Origin: Flaviramulus basaltis
GTDB taxonomy: Bacteria; Bacteroidota; Bacteroidia; Flavobacteriales; Flavobacteriaceae
Assembly: GCF_900114265.1 (NCBI RefSeq)
Contig: NZ_FPKV01000003.1
Coordinates: 186,001-250,000 of the forward strand
Length of the DNA: 64,000 bases
Direction: 5' to 3'
The position numbers and the translations under genes were made by a program. Shown here piece by piece: positions 18,998 through 29,487 of this stretch. Position 1 is the stretch's first letter; each line of letters opens with the position of its first letter. The notes beneath the pieces were generated by a model. That model saw only the letters and a list, made by a program, of their open reading frames with translations. It was not told where the DNA came from and searched no databases.

Positions 18998-21013
18998 TTG
19001 GCAGTAAACGAGAAAGGCATATTAAACCGATTGTATTTTATAGCAGGATGTATGTTCATCTTCGGGATTGCTGTGGTTTTTAAATTGCTAAGCATTCAGT
19101 TTTTGCAAGGTGATAAATACAGGGCGCTAGCTACAGAGCGTGTTGTTAAAGATGTTATTATACCAGCAAATAGAGGTAATGTATATTCTGTAAATGGTAA
19201 TTTATTAGCAACTTCAATTCCTAAATATGATATTCGTATAGATGCGTTAGCGCCGTCTTTAAAAACTTTTGAGGAATATGTAAAACCTTTGTGTGATTCG
19301 CTTTCAAAATATTCAGGTAAATCTTCAAATAAGCTTGAGAAAGAAATAAGAAAAGCTCGTGCTAATAAAAACAGGTATTATCTATTAGCTAGAAATATTG
19401 GGTACTCAGATTATATACGATTAAGAAATTTTCCATTGTTAAAGCTTGGTGCTTTTAAAGGTGGCTTAATTGTGGAGCAAACTACTAAACGTGAACATCC
19501 AATGGGTGGGATTGCGCAACGTTCTATTGGTTATGAGCGTTTTGATGAAAAAGGAAATGTGACTCGTGCTGGAATTGATGGTGCCTTTGGAGTGAAATAT
19601 TTACGTGGTGTTGATGGGAAAAGAAAAAAACAACAAATAGGAAAAGGGCAGTGGAAACCCTTGAGTGATGCTAATGAAGTTGAGCCACAAGATGGTTATG
19701 ATGTTTACACCACTATTGATGTAAATATTCAAGATATAGCACATCATGCGCTTTTGGAACAATTGGAAAAATATAAAGCAGACCACGGTTGTGTTGTGGT
19801 TATGGAAACTAAAACAGGTGAAATTCGCGCAATTTCTAATTTAGGACGAAATAAAAACGGTTACTATTATGAGCGCTTAAATTATGCTGTTGGTGAAAGC
19901 CATGAATCGGGTTCTACATTTAAGTTAATGGCATTGGCAGCTGCTTTTGAAGATAAATTAGTTGATACCAGTGATGTGGTTGATACTGAAAATGGTATTT
20001 TGAGTTTCTACGGGAAAAAAGTTCGAGATTCTAAACATGGAGGCTACGGTAAAATAACAGTGTCTAAAGCTTTTGAAATATCATCTAATACAGGTATAGT
20101 AAAAGCGATTGATCAAGCTTATAGAAATCAGCCTGAAAAGTTTGTAGATAGGCTTTATGAAATGAACCTTAATAACGATTTAAACTTACCAATTATAGGA
20201 GAGCCAAAACCAATTATTCCAGATCCTAGAATTAAAAACGGACGCTGGAGTGGTATTGCTTTACAGTGGATGGCTTATGGTTATGGAGTTTCATTTACAC
20301 CGCTACAAACATTGACTTTTTATAATGCTGTAGCAAATGATGGTGTTATGGTAAAGCCAAGGTTTTTAAAAGAAGTAAAAGAATTTGATAGAATTGTGGA
20401 GCCTTTTAAGGAAGAGGTTATCAATAAGCAAATTTGCTCAAAGGAAACCATTTCAAAACTAAAGCAGCTTCTTAAAAATGTAGTAGAGAAGGAGTATGGA
20501 ACAGGGCATCGTTTGTATTCTGAAAATTTTTCAATGGCAGGGAAAACAGGAACTTGTCAAAAGGATTATAGAAATAAAGAAAAGCTGAATTATATATCAT
20601 CATTTGCAGGATATTTTCCAGCAGAAAACCCTAAATATTCTTGTATTGTAGTTATTCACGAGCCAGATAAAAGTGTTGGGTATTATGGCGCTGATGTTTC
20701 TGGCCCAGTATTTAAAAAAGTAGCTCAAAAAATATTTATCGATACACCAATTGTAGATGAAATAGAAACACTAAATATTAGTGAAACTTCTATTGAAAAT
20801 GAATACCAAAGCTTTTATGAAACTGCTCAAAAGTATAAAACCATCATGCCAAATTTAGTTGGAATTCCAGCTATGGACGCTGTAGTGCTTTTAGAAAACA
20901 TGCAGATTGATGTTAAGGTAAAGTTACAGGGTAATGGTGTTATAAAATCACAATCTGTAGATAAAAACACAAAGTTAAAGAGTAAGCAAACAGTAGTTTT
21001 AACAGCTTCATGA
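18998..21013 (+). CDS. ftsI: Septal peptidoglycan transpeptidase FtsI (PBP3) with PASTA domain
   Basis: A 671-residue class B penicillin-binding protein. It has one N-terminal helix (about 13-32), a dimerisation domain, then a transpeptidase domain with S306-T-F-K309, a SSN motif in EISSNTG and AGKTGTCQ as the KTG box. The last ~60 residues form a PASTA domain (MPNLVGIPAMDAV onward). It cross-links septal peptidoglycan in the periplasm. The start is TTG at 18998; the next in-frame ATG would remove the start of the membrane helix. The stop overlaps murE by 4 bases (ATGA). Confidence 0.96.
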   Translation: MAVNEKGILNRLYFIAGCMFIFGIAVVFKLLSIQFLQGDKYRALATERVVKDVIIPANRGNVYSVNGNLLATSIPKYDIRIDALAPSLKTFEEYVKPLCDSLSKYSGKSSNKLEKEIRKARANKNRYYLLARNIGYSDYIRLRNFPLLKLGAFKGGLIVEQTTKREHPMGGIAQRSIGYERFDEKGNVTRAGIDGAFGVKYLRGVDGKRKKQQIGKGQWKPLSDANEVEPQDGYDVYTTIDVNIQDIAHHALLEQLEKYKADHGCVVVMETKTGEIRAISNLGRNKNGYYYERLNYAVGESHESGSTFKLMALAAAFEDKLVDTSDVVDTENGILSFYGKKVRDSKHGGYGKITVSKAFEISSNTGIVKAIDQAYRNQPEKFVDRLYEMNLNNDLNLPIIGEPKPIIPDPRIKNGRWSGIALQWMAYGYGVSFTPLQTLTFYNAVANDGVMVKPRFLKEVKEFDRIVEPFKEEVINKQICSKETISKLKQLLKNVVEKEYGTGHRLYSENFSMAGKTGTCQKDYRNKEKLNYISSFAGYFPAENPKYSCIVVIHEPDKSVGYYGADVSGPVFKKVAQKIFIDTPIVDEIETLNISETSIENEYQSFYETAQKYKTIMPNLVGIPAMDAVVLLENMQIDVKVKLQGNGVIKSQSVDKNTKLKSKQTVVLTAS

Positions 21014-22473
21014 TAGGATTAAAAGACATATTATATAAAGTAACTATAAACGCAGTTGTTGGTAGCACAAGTGTAGGTGTTAATGCTATAGATTTTGATT
21101 CCAGAAAAATTAAAAAAGGCGATTTGTTTGTGGCTATAAAAGGAACAGTTTCAGACGGACATAAGTTTATTGATGTTGCTATAAATAATGGAGCATCAAG
21201 TGTTGTTTGTGAAACATTGCCGGATAATCTAGTTGAAGAAATTACCTATATAGAGGTAGATGATTCTAGTAAAGCACTAGCAATTATTGCCTCAAATTAT
21301 TACAATACACCATCAGAGAATTTAAGACTTGTTGGGGTTACGGGAACTAATGGTAAAACTACAGTTGCTAGTTTACTTTATCAACTATTTAAAAAAGCAG
21401 GTTACAAAGTTGGGTTATTATCAACAGTAAAAATTATGGTTGATAATATTGAATATAAAGCAACACATACAACACCAGATTCATTAACTATTAATAGATA
21501 TTTAAACGAAATGAATGCTGTAGGAGTAGAGTTTTGTTTTATGGAAGTGAGTTCACACGGTATTCATCAGCATAGAACAGAAGGCTTGCATTTTGAAGGT
21601 GGTATTTTTACAAACTTATCTCACGATCATTTAGATTATCACAGCACTTTCGCAGAATATAGAGATGTAAAAAAGAAGTTCTTTGACGAGCTTTCTCCAA
21701 AAGCTTTTGCGCTAGTAAATATAGACGACAAGAATGGCTTAGTGATGTTGCAAAACACCAGAGCTAGAAAATATACTTACGCCTTAAAACAGTATGCCGA
21801 TTATAAATCTCAAATTTTAGAAAATCAGTTTGGTGGTTTATTGCTTAAAGTGAATAATAGCGAAGTTTGGACTAGGCTTATAGGGAATTTTAATGCTTAC
21901 AATGTATTAGCTATTTATGCTACTGCGGAATTATTAGGACTTGAAAAAGTTGAAGTCCTTCGTTTAATAAGCGATTTAGAAAGTGTAAGTGGGCGATTTC
22001 AGTATATTATTTCTAATGAGAAAATCACAGCTATTGTTGATTATGCACATACACCGGATGCTTTAAAAAATGTATTAGAAACTATTAATAGCATTCGTAC
22101 TAAAAACGAAGAACTTATTACGGTTGTTGGTTGTGGAGGTGATAGAGACAAAACAAAGCGTCCAAAAATGGGACATATTGCAACAGCTTTAAGTACAAAA
22201 GTAATTTTTACAAGTGATAATCCTAGAAGTGAAGACCCGGAAGCTATTTTAAAAGATATAGAAAAAGGAGTTGAGCCTCAAAACTATAAAAAAGCGCTTA
22301 CTATTTCAGATAGAAAACAGGCTATCAAAGCAGCTTGTCAAATGGCGCAACCAAACGACATTATTTTAATAGCAGGAAAGGGACATGAAACATATCAAGA
22401 AATTAAAGGTGAACGCTTTGATTTTGATGATTATAAAATAGTGCAAGAAGTTTTAAATCAATTACAAAAATAA
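21010..22473 (+). CDS. murE: UDP-MurNAc-L-Ala-D-Glu:meso-diaminopimelate ligase
   Basis: A 487-residue Mur ligase. The ATP loop is [12 protein letters not shown] and the substrate motif DNPRSEDP is the DNPR form that selects meso-diaminopimelate over lysine. It adds the third amino acid of the peptidoglycan stem. It overlaps ftsI by 4 bases and is 1 base from mraY, so translation is coupled along the cluster. Confidence 0.97.
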   Translation: MIGLKDILYKVTINAVVGSTSVGVNAIDFDSRKIKKGDLFVAIKGTVSDGHKFIDVAINNGASSVVCETLPDNLVEEITYIEVDDSSKALAIIASNYYNTPSENLRLVGVTGTNGKTTVASLLYQLFKKAGYKVGLLSTVKIMVDNIEYKATHTTPDSLTINRYLNEMNAVGVEFCFMEVSSHGIHQHRTEGLHFEGGIFTNLSHDHLDYHSTFAEYRDVKKKFFDELSPKAFALVNIDDKNGLVMLQNTRARKYTYALKQYADYKSQILENQFGGLLLKVNNSEVWTRLIGNFNAYNVLAIYATAELLGLEKVEVLRLISDLESVSGRFQYIISNEKITAIVDYAHTPDALKNVLETINSIRTKNEELITVVGCGGDRDKTKRPKMGHIATALSTKVIFTSDNPRSEDPEAILKDIEKGVEPQNYKKALTISDRKQAIKAACQMAQPNDIILIAGKGHETYQEIKGERFDFDDYKIVQEVLNQLQK

Positions 22474-22474
22474 T

Positions 22475-23716
22475 ATGCTGTATTACCTATTTGAATATTT
22501 AGAAAAACAGTTCCAATTCCCCGGAGCATCTCTTTTTGGGTTTATAACCTTTAGAGCTGCTTTTGCTATGATTTTATCGCTGTTAATTTCTACAATTTAT
22601 GGTAAAAGAATTATTCGCTTTTTGGCTAAAAAGCAAATGGGCGAAACTATTAGAGATTTAGGTTTAGAAGGTCAGCAAGAAAAAGCAGGAACACCAACAA
22701 TGGGTGGTATTATTATCATTTTAGCCACATTGATTCCTGTGTTTTTATTGGCAAAACTGGAAAATGTTTACATTATTCTTTTAGTGGTTACAACGCTTTG
22801 GATGGGAACTATTGGTTTCATTGATGATTATTTAAAGAAGTTCAAAAATGATAAAGAGGGTTTAAAAGGACGTTTTAAAATAGCGGGTCAAGTTGGATTA
22901 GGATTAATTGTTGGTCTAACATTGTTTTTTCATCAAGATGTAACGATAAAGGAAAAACTCCCACTTAAGCAGCAACAAGAATTGTTAGCAGAAAACCCAA
23001 GTATATTGCCATCTAAACTTTTTAAAGCAGAAGAAAAATCTACTAAAACAACCATACCTTTTGTAAAGAATAATGAATTTGATTATGCGAACCTTATAAC
23101 TTGGATTAGCCCAGATTTAAAGAAATATGCATGGATTATTTTTGTTCTAGTTGCCATTTTTATAATTACAGCCGTTTCAAACGGAGCTAATTTAACAGAT
23201 GGAATTGATGGTTTGGCAGCGGGAACTTCGGCAATAATTGTACTCACATTAGGCATATTCACCTTTGTTTCTGGGCGTATCGATTTTTCAGATTACCTCA
23301 ATATTATGTATATCCCAAGTATTGGTGAAATCACAATATATATAGCTGCTTTTGTAGGTGCGCTTATTGGGTTTTTATGGTACAACACGTATCCAGCACA
23401 AGTTTTTATGGGCGATACCGGAAGTTTAACTATTGGCGGAATTATAGCTGTAATTGCTATAGCAGTTCGTAAAGAGTGGTTAATACCAGTGTTGTGCGGA
23501 ATATTTTTAGCAGAAAATTTATCGGTGGTTATGCAAGTGAGTTGGTTTAAATATACCAGAAAAAAGTTTGGAGAAGGGCGACGCATTTTCAAAATGTCAC
23601 CATTGCATCATCACTATCAAAAATTAGGATATCACGAAAGTAAAATAGTAACACGTTTTTGGATTGTTGGCATTTTGCTGGCAATACTTTCAATAGTGAC
23701 GTTGAAAATTAGATAA
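22475..23716 (+). CDS. mraY: Phospho-N-acetylmuramoyl-pentapeptide transferase
   Basis: A 413-residue polytopic enzyme that moves phospho-MurNAc-pentapeptide to undecaprenyl phosphate, giving lipid I. Motifs seen are [27 protein letters not shown] (catalytic Asp/Mg region) and [10 protein letters not shown] near the end. It is ~50 residues longer than the E. coli enzyme because of a hydrophilic insert around residues 150-195 ([13 protein letters not shown]), a common feature of Bacteroidetes MraY. It ends on the base before murD. Confidence 0.97.
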   Translation: MLYYLFEYLEKQFQFPGASLFGFITFRAAFAMILSLLISTIYGKRIIRFLAKKQMGETIRDLGLEGQQEKAGTPTMGGIIIILATLIPVFLLAKLENVYIILLVVTTLWMGTIGFIDDYLKKFKNDKEGLKGRFKIAGQVGLGLIVGLTLFFHQDVTIKEKLPLKQQQELLAENPSILPSKLFKAEEKSTKTTIPFVKNNEFDYANLITWISPDLKKYAWIIFVLVAIFIITAVSNGANLTDGIDGLAAGTSAIIVLTLGIFTFVSGRIDFSDYLNIMYIPSIGEITIYIAAFVGALIGFLWYNTYPAQVFMGDTGSLTIGGIIAVIAIAVRKEWLIPVLCGIFLAENLSVVMQVSWFKYTRKKFGEGRRIFKMSPLHHHYQKLGYHESKIVTRFWIVGILLAILSIVTLKIR

Positions 23717-25048
23717 ATGAAAAGGCTGGTAATTCTTGGTGGTGGAGAAAGTGGTATAGGTACAGCGCTTTTAGGAAAGGAAAAAGGATACGACGTTTTT
23801 GTTTCCGATAAAGGAAAAATTAAAGAAAAATATAAAGAAGTTCTTATACATAATGAGATTGAATGGGAAGATGAAAAGCATACAGAAGAAAAAATTCTGA
23901 ATGCAGACATCGTAATGAAAAGCCCTGGAATTCCAGATAAAGTGTCGTTGATAAAACAACTTCATGAAAAAGGGATTTTGGTAGTTTCAGAAATTGAATT
24001 CGCCTCAAAATTTACTAATGCTAATATAGTTGGAATTACGGGTAGTAATGGTAAAACAACAACTGCAACATTAACACATCATATTTTAAAGCAGGAATTG
24101 AATGTGGGTTTAGCAGGTAATATTGGTGATAGTTTTGCGAAGCAAGTTTTAGAAAAGGGGTTTGAGAATTACGTGTTAGAGATTAGCAGTTTTCAGTTAG
24201 ATGATATTAAAGATTTTAAACCAAAAATTGCAGTAATCACAAATATCACGCCCGATCATTTAGATAGATATGATTACAAATTTGAAAACTATATCGAATC
24301 TAAATTTAGAATAGCTATGAATCAAACCAAAGATGATTATTTGATTTATGATGCTGATGATGAAGTGATAGTAAATCATTTAAAAAACAATCCAGTTCAA
24401 TCCACATTATTGCCATTTTCGTTAGTAAAGACCATAGAAAACGGCGCGTATTTAGATAAAGAAGACATTAAAATAACAATAGATAACAATCAAATAATTA
24501 TGCCAACATCAAATCTAGCATTAGAGGGAAAACACAATATTAAAAATGCCATGGCTGCTTCAACGGTAGCACATTTATTAAAAATAAGAAAACAAACAAT
24601 TCGTGAAAGCTTAGAGAATTTTCAAGGTGTTGAGCATCGTCTAGAGCAAGTTCTTAAAATTAATAAAGTGCAATACATAAACGATTCAAAAGCAACCAAT
24701 GTTAATGCTACTTATTATGCTTTAGAAAGTATGGATGCGCCAACGGTTTGGATTGTTGGTGGAACAGATAAAGGGAATAATTATGCAGAGCTTTTTTCGT
24801 TTGTAAATGAAAAGGTAAAAGCAATTATTTGTTTAGGTGCTGATAATGAAAAGTTGATGAACACTTTTGGTGGTATGGTTGATGTTATTGTTGAAACACA
24901 ATTTATGAGTGAAGCTGTTAAGATTGCTTATAAAATTGCTGAAGCTGGGGATAATGTTTTGTTGTCTCCTGCCTGCGCAAGTTTTGATTTATTTGAAAAC
25001 TACGAAGATAGAGGACGTCAATTTAAAAATGCAGTCAGAAATTTATAA
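23717..25048 (+). CDS. murD: UDP-MurNAc-L-alanine:D-glutamate ligase
   Basis: A 443-residue Mur ligase. The N-terminal Rossmann-like domain starts MKRLVILGGGESGIG; the ATP loop is ITGSNGKTTTAT near residue 110, and the C-terminal domain has NDSKATNVNAT and LLSPACASFDLFENYEDRG, characteristic of MurD. It adds D-Glu in the cytosol. Length is normal. An 83-base spacer, the largest within the first part of the cluster, separates it from ftsW. Confidence 0.97.
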   Translation: MKRLVILGGGESGIGTALLGKEKGYDVFVSDKGKIKEKYKEVLIHNEIEWEDEKHTEEKILNADIVMKSPGIPDKVSLIKQLHEKGILVVSEIEFASKFTNANIVGITGSNGKTTTATLTHHILKQELNVGLAGNIGDSFAKQVLEKGFENYVLEISSFQLDDIKDFKPKIAVITNITPDHLDRYDYKFENYIESKFRIAMNQTKDDYLIYDADDEVIVNHLKNNPVQSTLLPFSLVKTIENGAYLDKEDIKITIDNNQIIMPTSNLALEGKHNIKNAMAASTVAHLLKIRKQTIRESLENFQGVEHRLEQVLKINKVQYINDSKATNVNATYYALESMDAPTVWIVGGTDKGNNYAELFSFVNEKVKAIICLGADNEKLMNTFGGMVDVIVETQFMSEAVKIAYKIAEAGDNVLLSPACASFDLFENYEDRGRQFKNAVRNL

Positions 25049-25131
25049 TAATAATTATTTCGTACTTGATGCGGAATACATAAACAATAAAAATTGATTC
25101 TGTATCGGAGAGCAGAATTACAAAACAGAAA

Positions 25132-26325
25132 ATGCAAACACTATTTAAAAACATAAAAGGAGATAGGTTAATTTGGGCGATAGTTGCTTTATTGGCAATA
25201 CTCTCATTTTTACCAGTGTATAGTGCTGCAAGTAATTTAGCTTATAAAGGCGGCGGTAGTAATACCTTCACGTTTTTTGTAAAGCATTTTATGCATTTGT
25301 TTTTAGGGTTTGTAATCATGTATGGTGTTCATAAAATCCCATATAGATATTTTAGAGGATTATCATTAGTCATGATTCCAATAGTTTTGGTTTTGTTGGG
25401 TATGACCATGTTACAAGGCACCACCATTGAAGGTGCTAATGCAAGTAGATGGATTCAAATACCAATAGTTGGAATGTCTTTTCAAACGTCCACTTTAGCG
25501 GCTGTTGTTCTTATGGTATATGTAGCAAGATATATGTCTAAAATTCAAGATAAAGCTATTACGTTTAAAGAATCTATTTTACCACTTTGGATTCCAGTAT
25601 TTTTAGTGTTGATATTAATACTTCCAGCTAATTTCTCAACATCTGCAATTATGTTTTTAATGGTGATTATGTTGGTTTTTTTAGGAGGATATCCTTTGCG
25701 TTATCTAGCAGTTATAATAGGTTCTGGAATTTTGGTTTTAACGTTATTTATATTAATAGCAAAAGCATTTCCTGATGCTATGCCTAATAGAATTGATACT
25801 TGGATGGGTAGAATTGAAAGTTTTTCAAACCCTGAAGATACTGAAGCCGATTATCAAATAGAAAAAGCAAAAATAGCCATTGCATCTGGAGGAATTCAAG
25901 GAGTTGGTCCAGGGAAAAGTATGCAAAAAAACTTTTTACCTCAATCTTCTTCCGATTTTATTTTTGCCATTATTATTGAAGAATATGGGTTAATAGGTGG
26001 TTTTGTAATCATGATTTTATACTTGTGGTTATTATTTAGAATTGTGATTGTAGCCCAAAAATCAGATACCGTATTTGGTAAACTTTTGGTGTTAGGGGTT
26101 GGTTTACCTATAGTATTTCAAGCGTTAATAAATATGGCGGTTGCTGTAGAATTATTTCCGGTAACAGGTCAAACATTACCATTAATTAGTAGTGGTGGTA
26201 CATCAATTTGGATGACCTGTTTAGCAATAGGAATTATATTAAGTGTTAGCGCAAAACGCGAAGAGATTAAAGAACAAGAAATAAATGAAGATAATCCATT
26301 AGAAATTTTATCTGAAGCAATATAA
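25132..26325 (+). CDS. ftsW: Septal lipid II polymerase FtsW (SEDS family)
   Basis: A 397-residue protein with about ten membrane helices. SEDS features seen are ASRWIQIPIVGMSFQTS, FSTSAIMFLMV and LPLISSGGTSIW near the end, plus the extracytoplasmic loop with the polymerase region around FLPQSSSDFIFAIIIEE. FtsW works with FtsI to build septal peptidoglycan. It sits between murD and murG, the standard FtsW position, and ends on the base before murG. Confidence 0.95.
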   Translation: MQTLFKNIKGDRLIWAIVALLAILSFLPVYSAASNLAYKGGGSNTFTFFVKHFMHLFLGFVIMYGVHKIPYRYFRGLSLVMIPIVLVLLGMTMLQGTTIEGANASRWIQIPIVGMSFQTSTLAAVVLMVYVARYMSKIQDKAITFKESILPLWIPVFLVLILILPANFSTSAIMFLMVIMLVFLGGYPLRYLAVIIGSGILVLTLFILIAKAFPDAMPNRIDTWMGRIESFSNPEDTEADYQIEKAKIAIASGGIQGVGPGKSMQKNFLPQSSSDFIFAIIIEEYGLIGGFVIMILYLWLLFRIVIVAQKSDTVFGKLLVLGVGLPIVFQALINMAVAVELFPVTGQTLPLISSGGTSIWMTCLAIGIILSVSAKREEIKEQEINEDNPLEILSEAI

Positions 26326-27426
26326 ATGAGTAACTATAAAATCATATTATCTGGAGGCGGCACAGGAGGTCATATTTATCCTGCTATAGCCATTGCAAAT
26401 GAGTTGAAATCACGTTTTCCAGATGCTGAATTCTTATTTGTTGGAGCAAAAGATAGAATGGAAATGGAAAAAGTGCCACAAGCTGGATATGATATTAAAG
26501 GACTTTGGATTTCTGGAATTCAGCGAAAACTAACATTAAAGAATTTAATTTTTCCTTTTAAAGTGATTAGTAGCCTTTGGAATGCTCGTAAAATCGTAAA
26601 ATCTTTTAAGCCTGACGTTGCCATAGGTACAGGTGGTTTTGCGAGCGGTCCATTATTGCAAATGGCTGCTTTAAAAAATATTCCAAGTTTAATACAAGAG
26701 CAAAATTCTTATCCTGGTATTACTAATAAATTATTAGCGAAAAAAGCTAAAAAAATATGTGTTGCTTATGATGGTTTGGAACGTTTTTTTCCAAAAGATA
26801 AAATTATAAAAACAGGAAACCCAGTACGCAAAGGTTTACTTGATATTGATACAAAAACAATTGAAGCTAAGAATTTTTTCAATTTAAAAAATGGGAAACA
26901 TACGTTATTAGTTATTGGTGGTAGTTTAGGGGCAAGACGAATAAATCAACTTATTGAAAAAGAATTAGATTTTTTAGACACTCAAAATATTCAAATTATT
27001 TGGCAATGTGGTAAGTTATATTACCAGCAATATAAAATTTACAATAATACAAATAATGTTCAGGTTTATGAGTTTTTGAACAATATGGATTTTGCTTATG
27101 CAGCTGCAGATATTGTTATTTCAAGAGCTGGTGCTAGTTCGGTTTCAGAGCTTTGTATTGTAGGTAAGCCAGTTATTTTTATACCATCTCCAAATGTAGC
27201 AGAAGATCATCAAACAAAAAACGCCATGGCTATTGTTGATAAAGATGCTGCATTGATTATTAAAGAAGAAGATTTAGATGCAGATTTTGAAAATAACTTC
27301 TCTCAACTTATTGCATTTCCAGATAAGCAAAAAGAATTGGGGGATAATATAAAAAAGTTAGCCTTAGTAAACGCAACAAAACAAATAGCAGACGAAGTTG
27401 AAAAACTTCTCAAAAAAAGTAAATGA
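26326..27426 (+). CDS. murG: UDP-GlcNAc:lipid I N-acetylglucosaminyltransferase
   Basis: A 366-residue GT-B enzyme (GT28). The N-terminal glycine loop [12 protein letters not shown] binds lipid I, and [11 protein letters not shown] with [11 protein letters not shown] forms the UDP-GlcNAc site. It makes lipid II at the inner membrane face. The stop overlaps murC by 4 bases (ATGA). Confidence 0.97.
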   Translation: MSNYKIILSGGGTGGHIYPAIAIANELKSRFPDAEFLFVGAKDRMEMEKVPQAGYDIKGLWISGIQRKLTLKNLIFPFKVISSLWNARKIVKSFKPDVAIGTGGFASGPLLQMAALKNIPSLIQEQNSYPGITNKLLAKKAKKICVAYDGLERFFPKDKIIKTGNPVRKGLLDIDTKTIEAKNFFNLKNGKHTLLVIGGSLGARRINQLIEKELDFLDTQNIQIIWQCGKLYYQQYKIYNNTNNVQVYEFLNNMDFAYAAADIVISRAGASSVSELCIVGKPVIFIPSPNVAEDHQTKNAMAIVDKDAALIIKEEDLDADFENNFSQLIAFPDKQKELGDNIKKLALVNATKQIADEVEKLLKKSK

Positions 27427-28775
27427 ATTTAAACAGTATACATAACATCTATTTTATTGGCATTGGCGGTATAGGCATGAGTGCTTTGGCACGCTACTTC
27501 AATGCCAATAAAAAACATGTGGCTGGTTATGATAAAACCCAAACAGATATTACTAATAGTTTGTTGGATTTAGGTATTGAAGTGCATTTTGAAGATTCTG
27601 TTGCGAGTATTGATGCAAAATTTTTAAATCCTGAAAACACGCTAATTGTTTATACACCAGCAGTTCCTAAAAATCACTTAGAGTTAACTTATTTTAAAAA
27701 CAATGGTTTTAATATTTTAAAGCGTTCGCAAATTTTAGGAATAATAACCGAAAATACTTTTTGTTTGGCAGTTGCAGGAACCCATGGTAAAACAACTACA
27801 ACAAGTATTCTTGGGCACTTAATGAATGAATGTAATGTGCCATTAACTGCGTTTTTAGGTGGAATTAGCGAAAATTATAATTCTAATTTAATATTAAATG
27901 GCACTGAAGTTTCAGTAGTTGAAGCTGATGAGTTTGATCGTTCTTTTCTAACACTATCTCCAGATATAGCATGTATTACATCAATGGATGCAGATCATTT
28001 AGATATTTATGGAGATGCTTCAGAGTTAAAAAAAGCATTTGAAGAATTTTCTAAAAAGGTTAAATCTAACGGAAAATTATTCGTTAAAAACGGATTGCCA
28101 ATTAAAGGGATTACTTATGGTATTGAAGATGATTCAGATTATTCAGTCCAAAATATAAAAATAGAAGATGGTACTTATGTTTTTGATGTGAAAACACCAA
28201 AAACAACACTTAAAAATTTACAATTTAACCTACCTGGTAGACACAATTTGTCGAATGCATTAATAGCCTTGGCGATGTCTGTAGAGTATGGGTGCCCTCA
28301 TCAACAGCTCGCCAAAGCATTAGCATCATACAAAGGTGTAAAGCGCAGATTTACTTATCAAATTAAAACTGAAGATTTAGTTTTTATTGATGATTATGCG
28401 CATCATCCAGAAGAAATTAATGCCGTCCATCAAGCAGTTAGAGAAATGTATCCAAGCAAAAAAGTATTAGCCATTTTTCAACCACATTTATATAGTAGAA
28501 CAAGAGATTTTATTGACGATTTTGCTAAAAGCTTGTCTCAGTTTGATGAAGTACTATTGTTAGACATTTATCCAGCGAGAGAGTTGCCAATAGAAGGTGT
28601 GACTTCAAGTTGGTTATTAAATAAAATTAATAATAAAAATAAAAAATTAGTAAACAAAAAAGATTTAATATCTCAAATTCAATTGAGTAATGCGCAAGTT
28701 ATTTTAACTATTGGTGCAGGAGATATTGGAGAAGAAGTAAAACACATTAAAAAAAAATTAAGCATTGCGAGTTAA
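27423..28775 (+). CDS. murC: UDP-MurNAc:L-alanine ligase
   Basis: A 450-residue Mur ligase. It begins with a [11 protein letters not shown] Rossmann motif; the ATP loop is [12 protein letters not shown], where the His is typical of MurC, and [12 protein letters not shown] is the C-terminal signature. It adds L-Ala to UDP-MurNAc, the first stem residue. It overlaps both murG (4 bases) and ftsQ (11 bases). Confidence 0.97.
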   Translation: MNLNSIHNIYFIGIGGIGMSALARYFNANKKHVAGYDKTQTDITNSLLDLGIEVHFEDSVASIDAKFLNPENTLIVYTPAVPKNHLELTYFKNNGFNILKRSQILGIITENTFCLAVAGTHGKTTTTSILGHLMNECNVPLTAFLGGISENYNSNLILNGTEVSVVEADEFDRSFLTLSPDIACITSMDADHLDIYGDASELKKAFEEFSKKVKSNGKLFVKNGLPIKGITYGIEDDSDYSVQNIKIEDGTYVFDVKTPKTTLKNLQFNLPGRHNLSNALIALAMSVEYGCPHQQLAKALASYKGVKRRFTYQIKTEDLVFIDDYAHHPEEINAVHQAVREMYPSKKVLAIFQPHLYSRTRDFIDDFAKSLSQFDEVLLLDIYPARELPIEGVTSSWLLNKINNKNKKLVNKKDLISQIQLSNAQVILTIGAGDIGEEVKHIKKKLSIAS

Positions 28776-29484
28776 TTGGAACTACATAAAGATGATTGTT
28801 TTATTAGGCTTGGTAGTCTTCTTATTTGCATTTGCATCAGGCAGAAATGCAGAAAGAGAAATATCAAAACCTAACGTTAAATTTATTGGAGAAAATAACC
28901 TTTTTATAACCAACGAAACTGTTAGTAAATTGTTAATACAAAATTATGGTAGTGTTAAAAATGTAGCTAAAGAAACTTTAGATTTGAATGTATTAGAAAA
29001 CGCCCTAAAATCTAATTTAATGATTAAAAAGGCAGAAGTGTATGTTGCTGTAAATGGTACGCTTAACGCCGAAATTGAACAAAAAACACCTATTGCTAGA
29101 GTTAGTACAAATGCGTCTTATTACATTGATGACGAAGGTTTTTATATGCCTCTGTCAAGTAATTATTCAGCTAGAGTGCCATTAGTTACTGGTTATGTTG
29201 AAAAAAACAATTTAAAAAGTGCCTATAAAGTAGCACAAAAAATTAAAGAAGATGAATTCTTGAAAAAGCATGTTATTGAAATTCATCAAGACATGAATAA
29301 AGGAATTTATTTGCGATTAAGACAGTGTGATTTTATAGTGCAATTAGGAGATGTGAATTTTATAGATAAAAAAATAAATAACCTGAAAGCGTTTTATCAA
29401 AAAAGCCTAAAAGAAAAAACACTTAACAATTATAGTAAAGTTAATTTACAGTTTGAAAACCAAGTAATATGTACCAAAACGTAA
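28765..29484 (+). CDS. ftsQ: Cell division protein FtsQ-like
   Basis: A 239-residue bitopic protein with one N-terminal helix (about 8-24) and a periplasmic POTRA-like plus FtsQ domain. The start is given as TTG 28765 ([10 protein letters not shown]), overlapping murC by 11 bases; an ATG at 28792 would begin at the helix and is less likely. FtsQ scaffolds the FtsQLB complex. The slot between murC and ftsA is standard; ddl is absent here. Confidence 0.88.
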   Translation: MRVNWNYIKMIVLLGLVVFLFAFASGRNAEREISKPNVKFIGENNLFITNETVSKLLIQNYGSVKNVAKETLDLNVLENALKSNLMIKKAEVYVAVNGTLNAEIEQKTPIARVSTNASYYIDDEGFYMPLSSNYSARVPLVTGYVEKNNLKSAYKVAQKIKEDEFLKKHVIEIHQDMNKGIYLRLRQCDFIVQLGDVNFIDKKINNLKAFYQKSLKEKTLNNYSKVNLQFENQVICTKT

Positions 29485-29487
29485 ACC

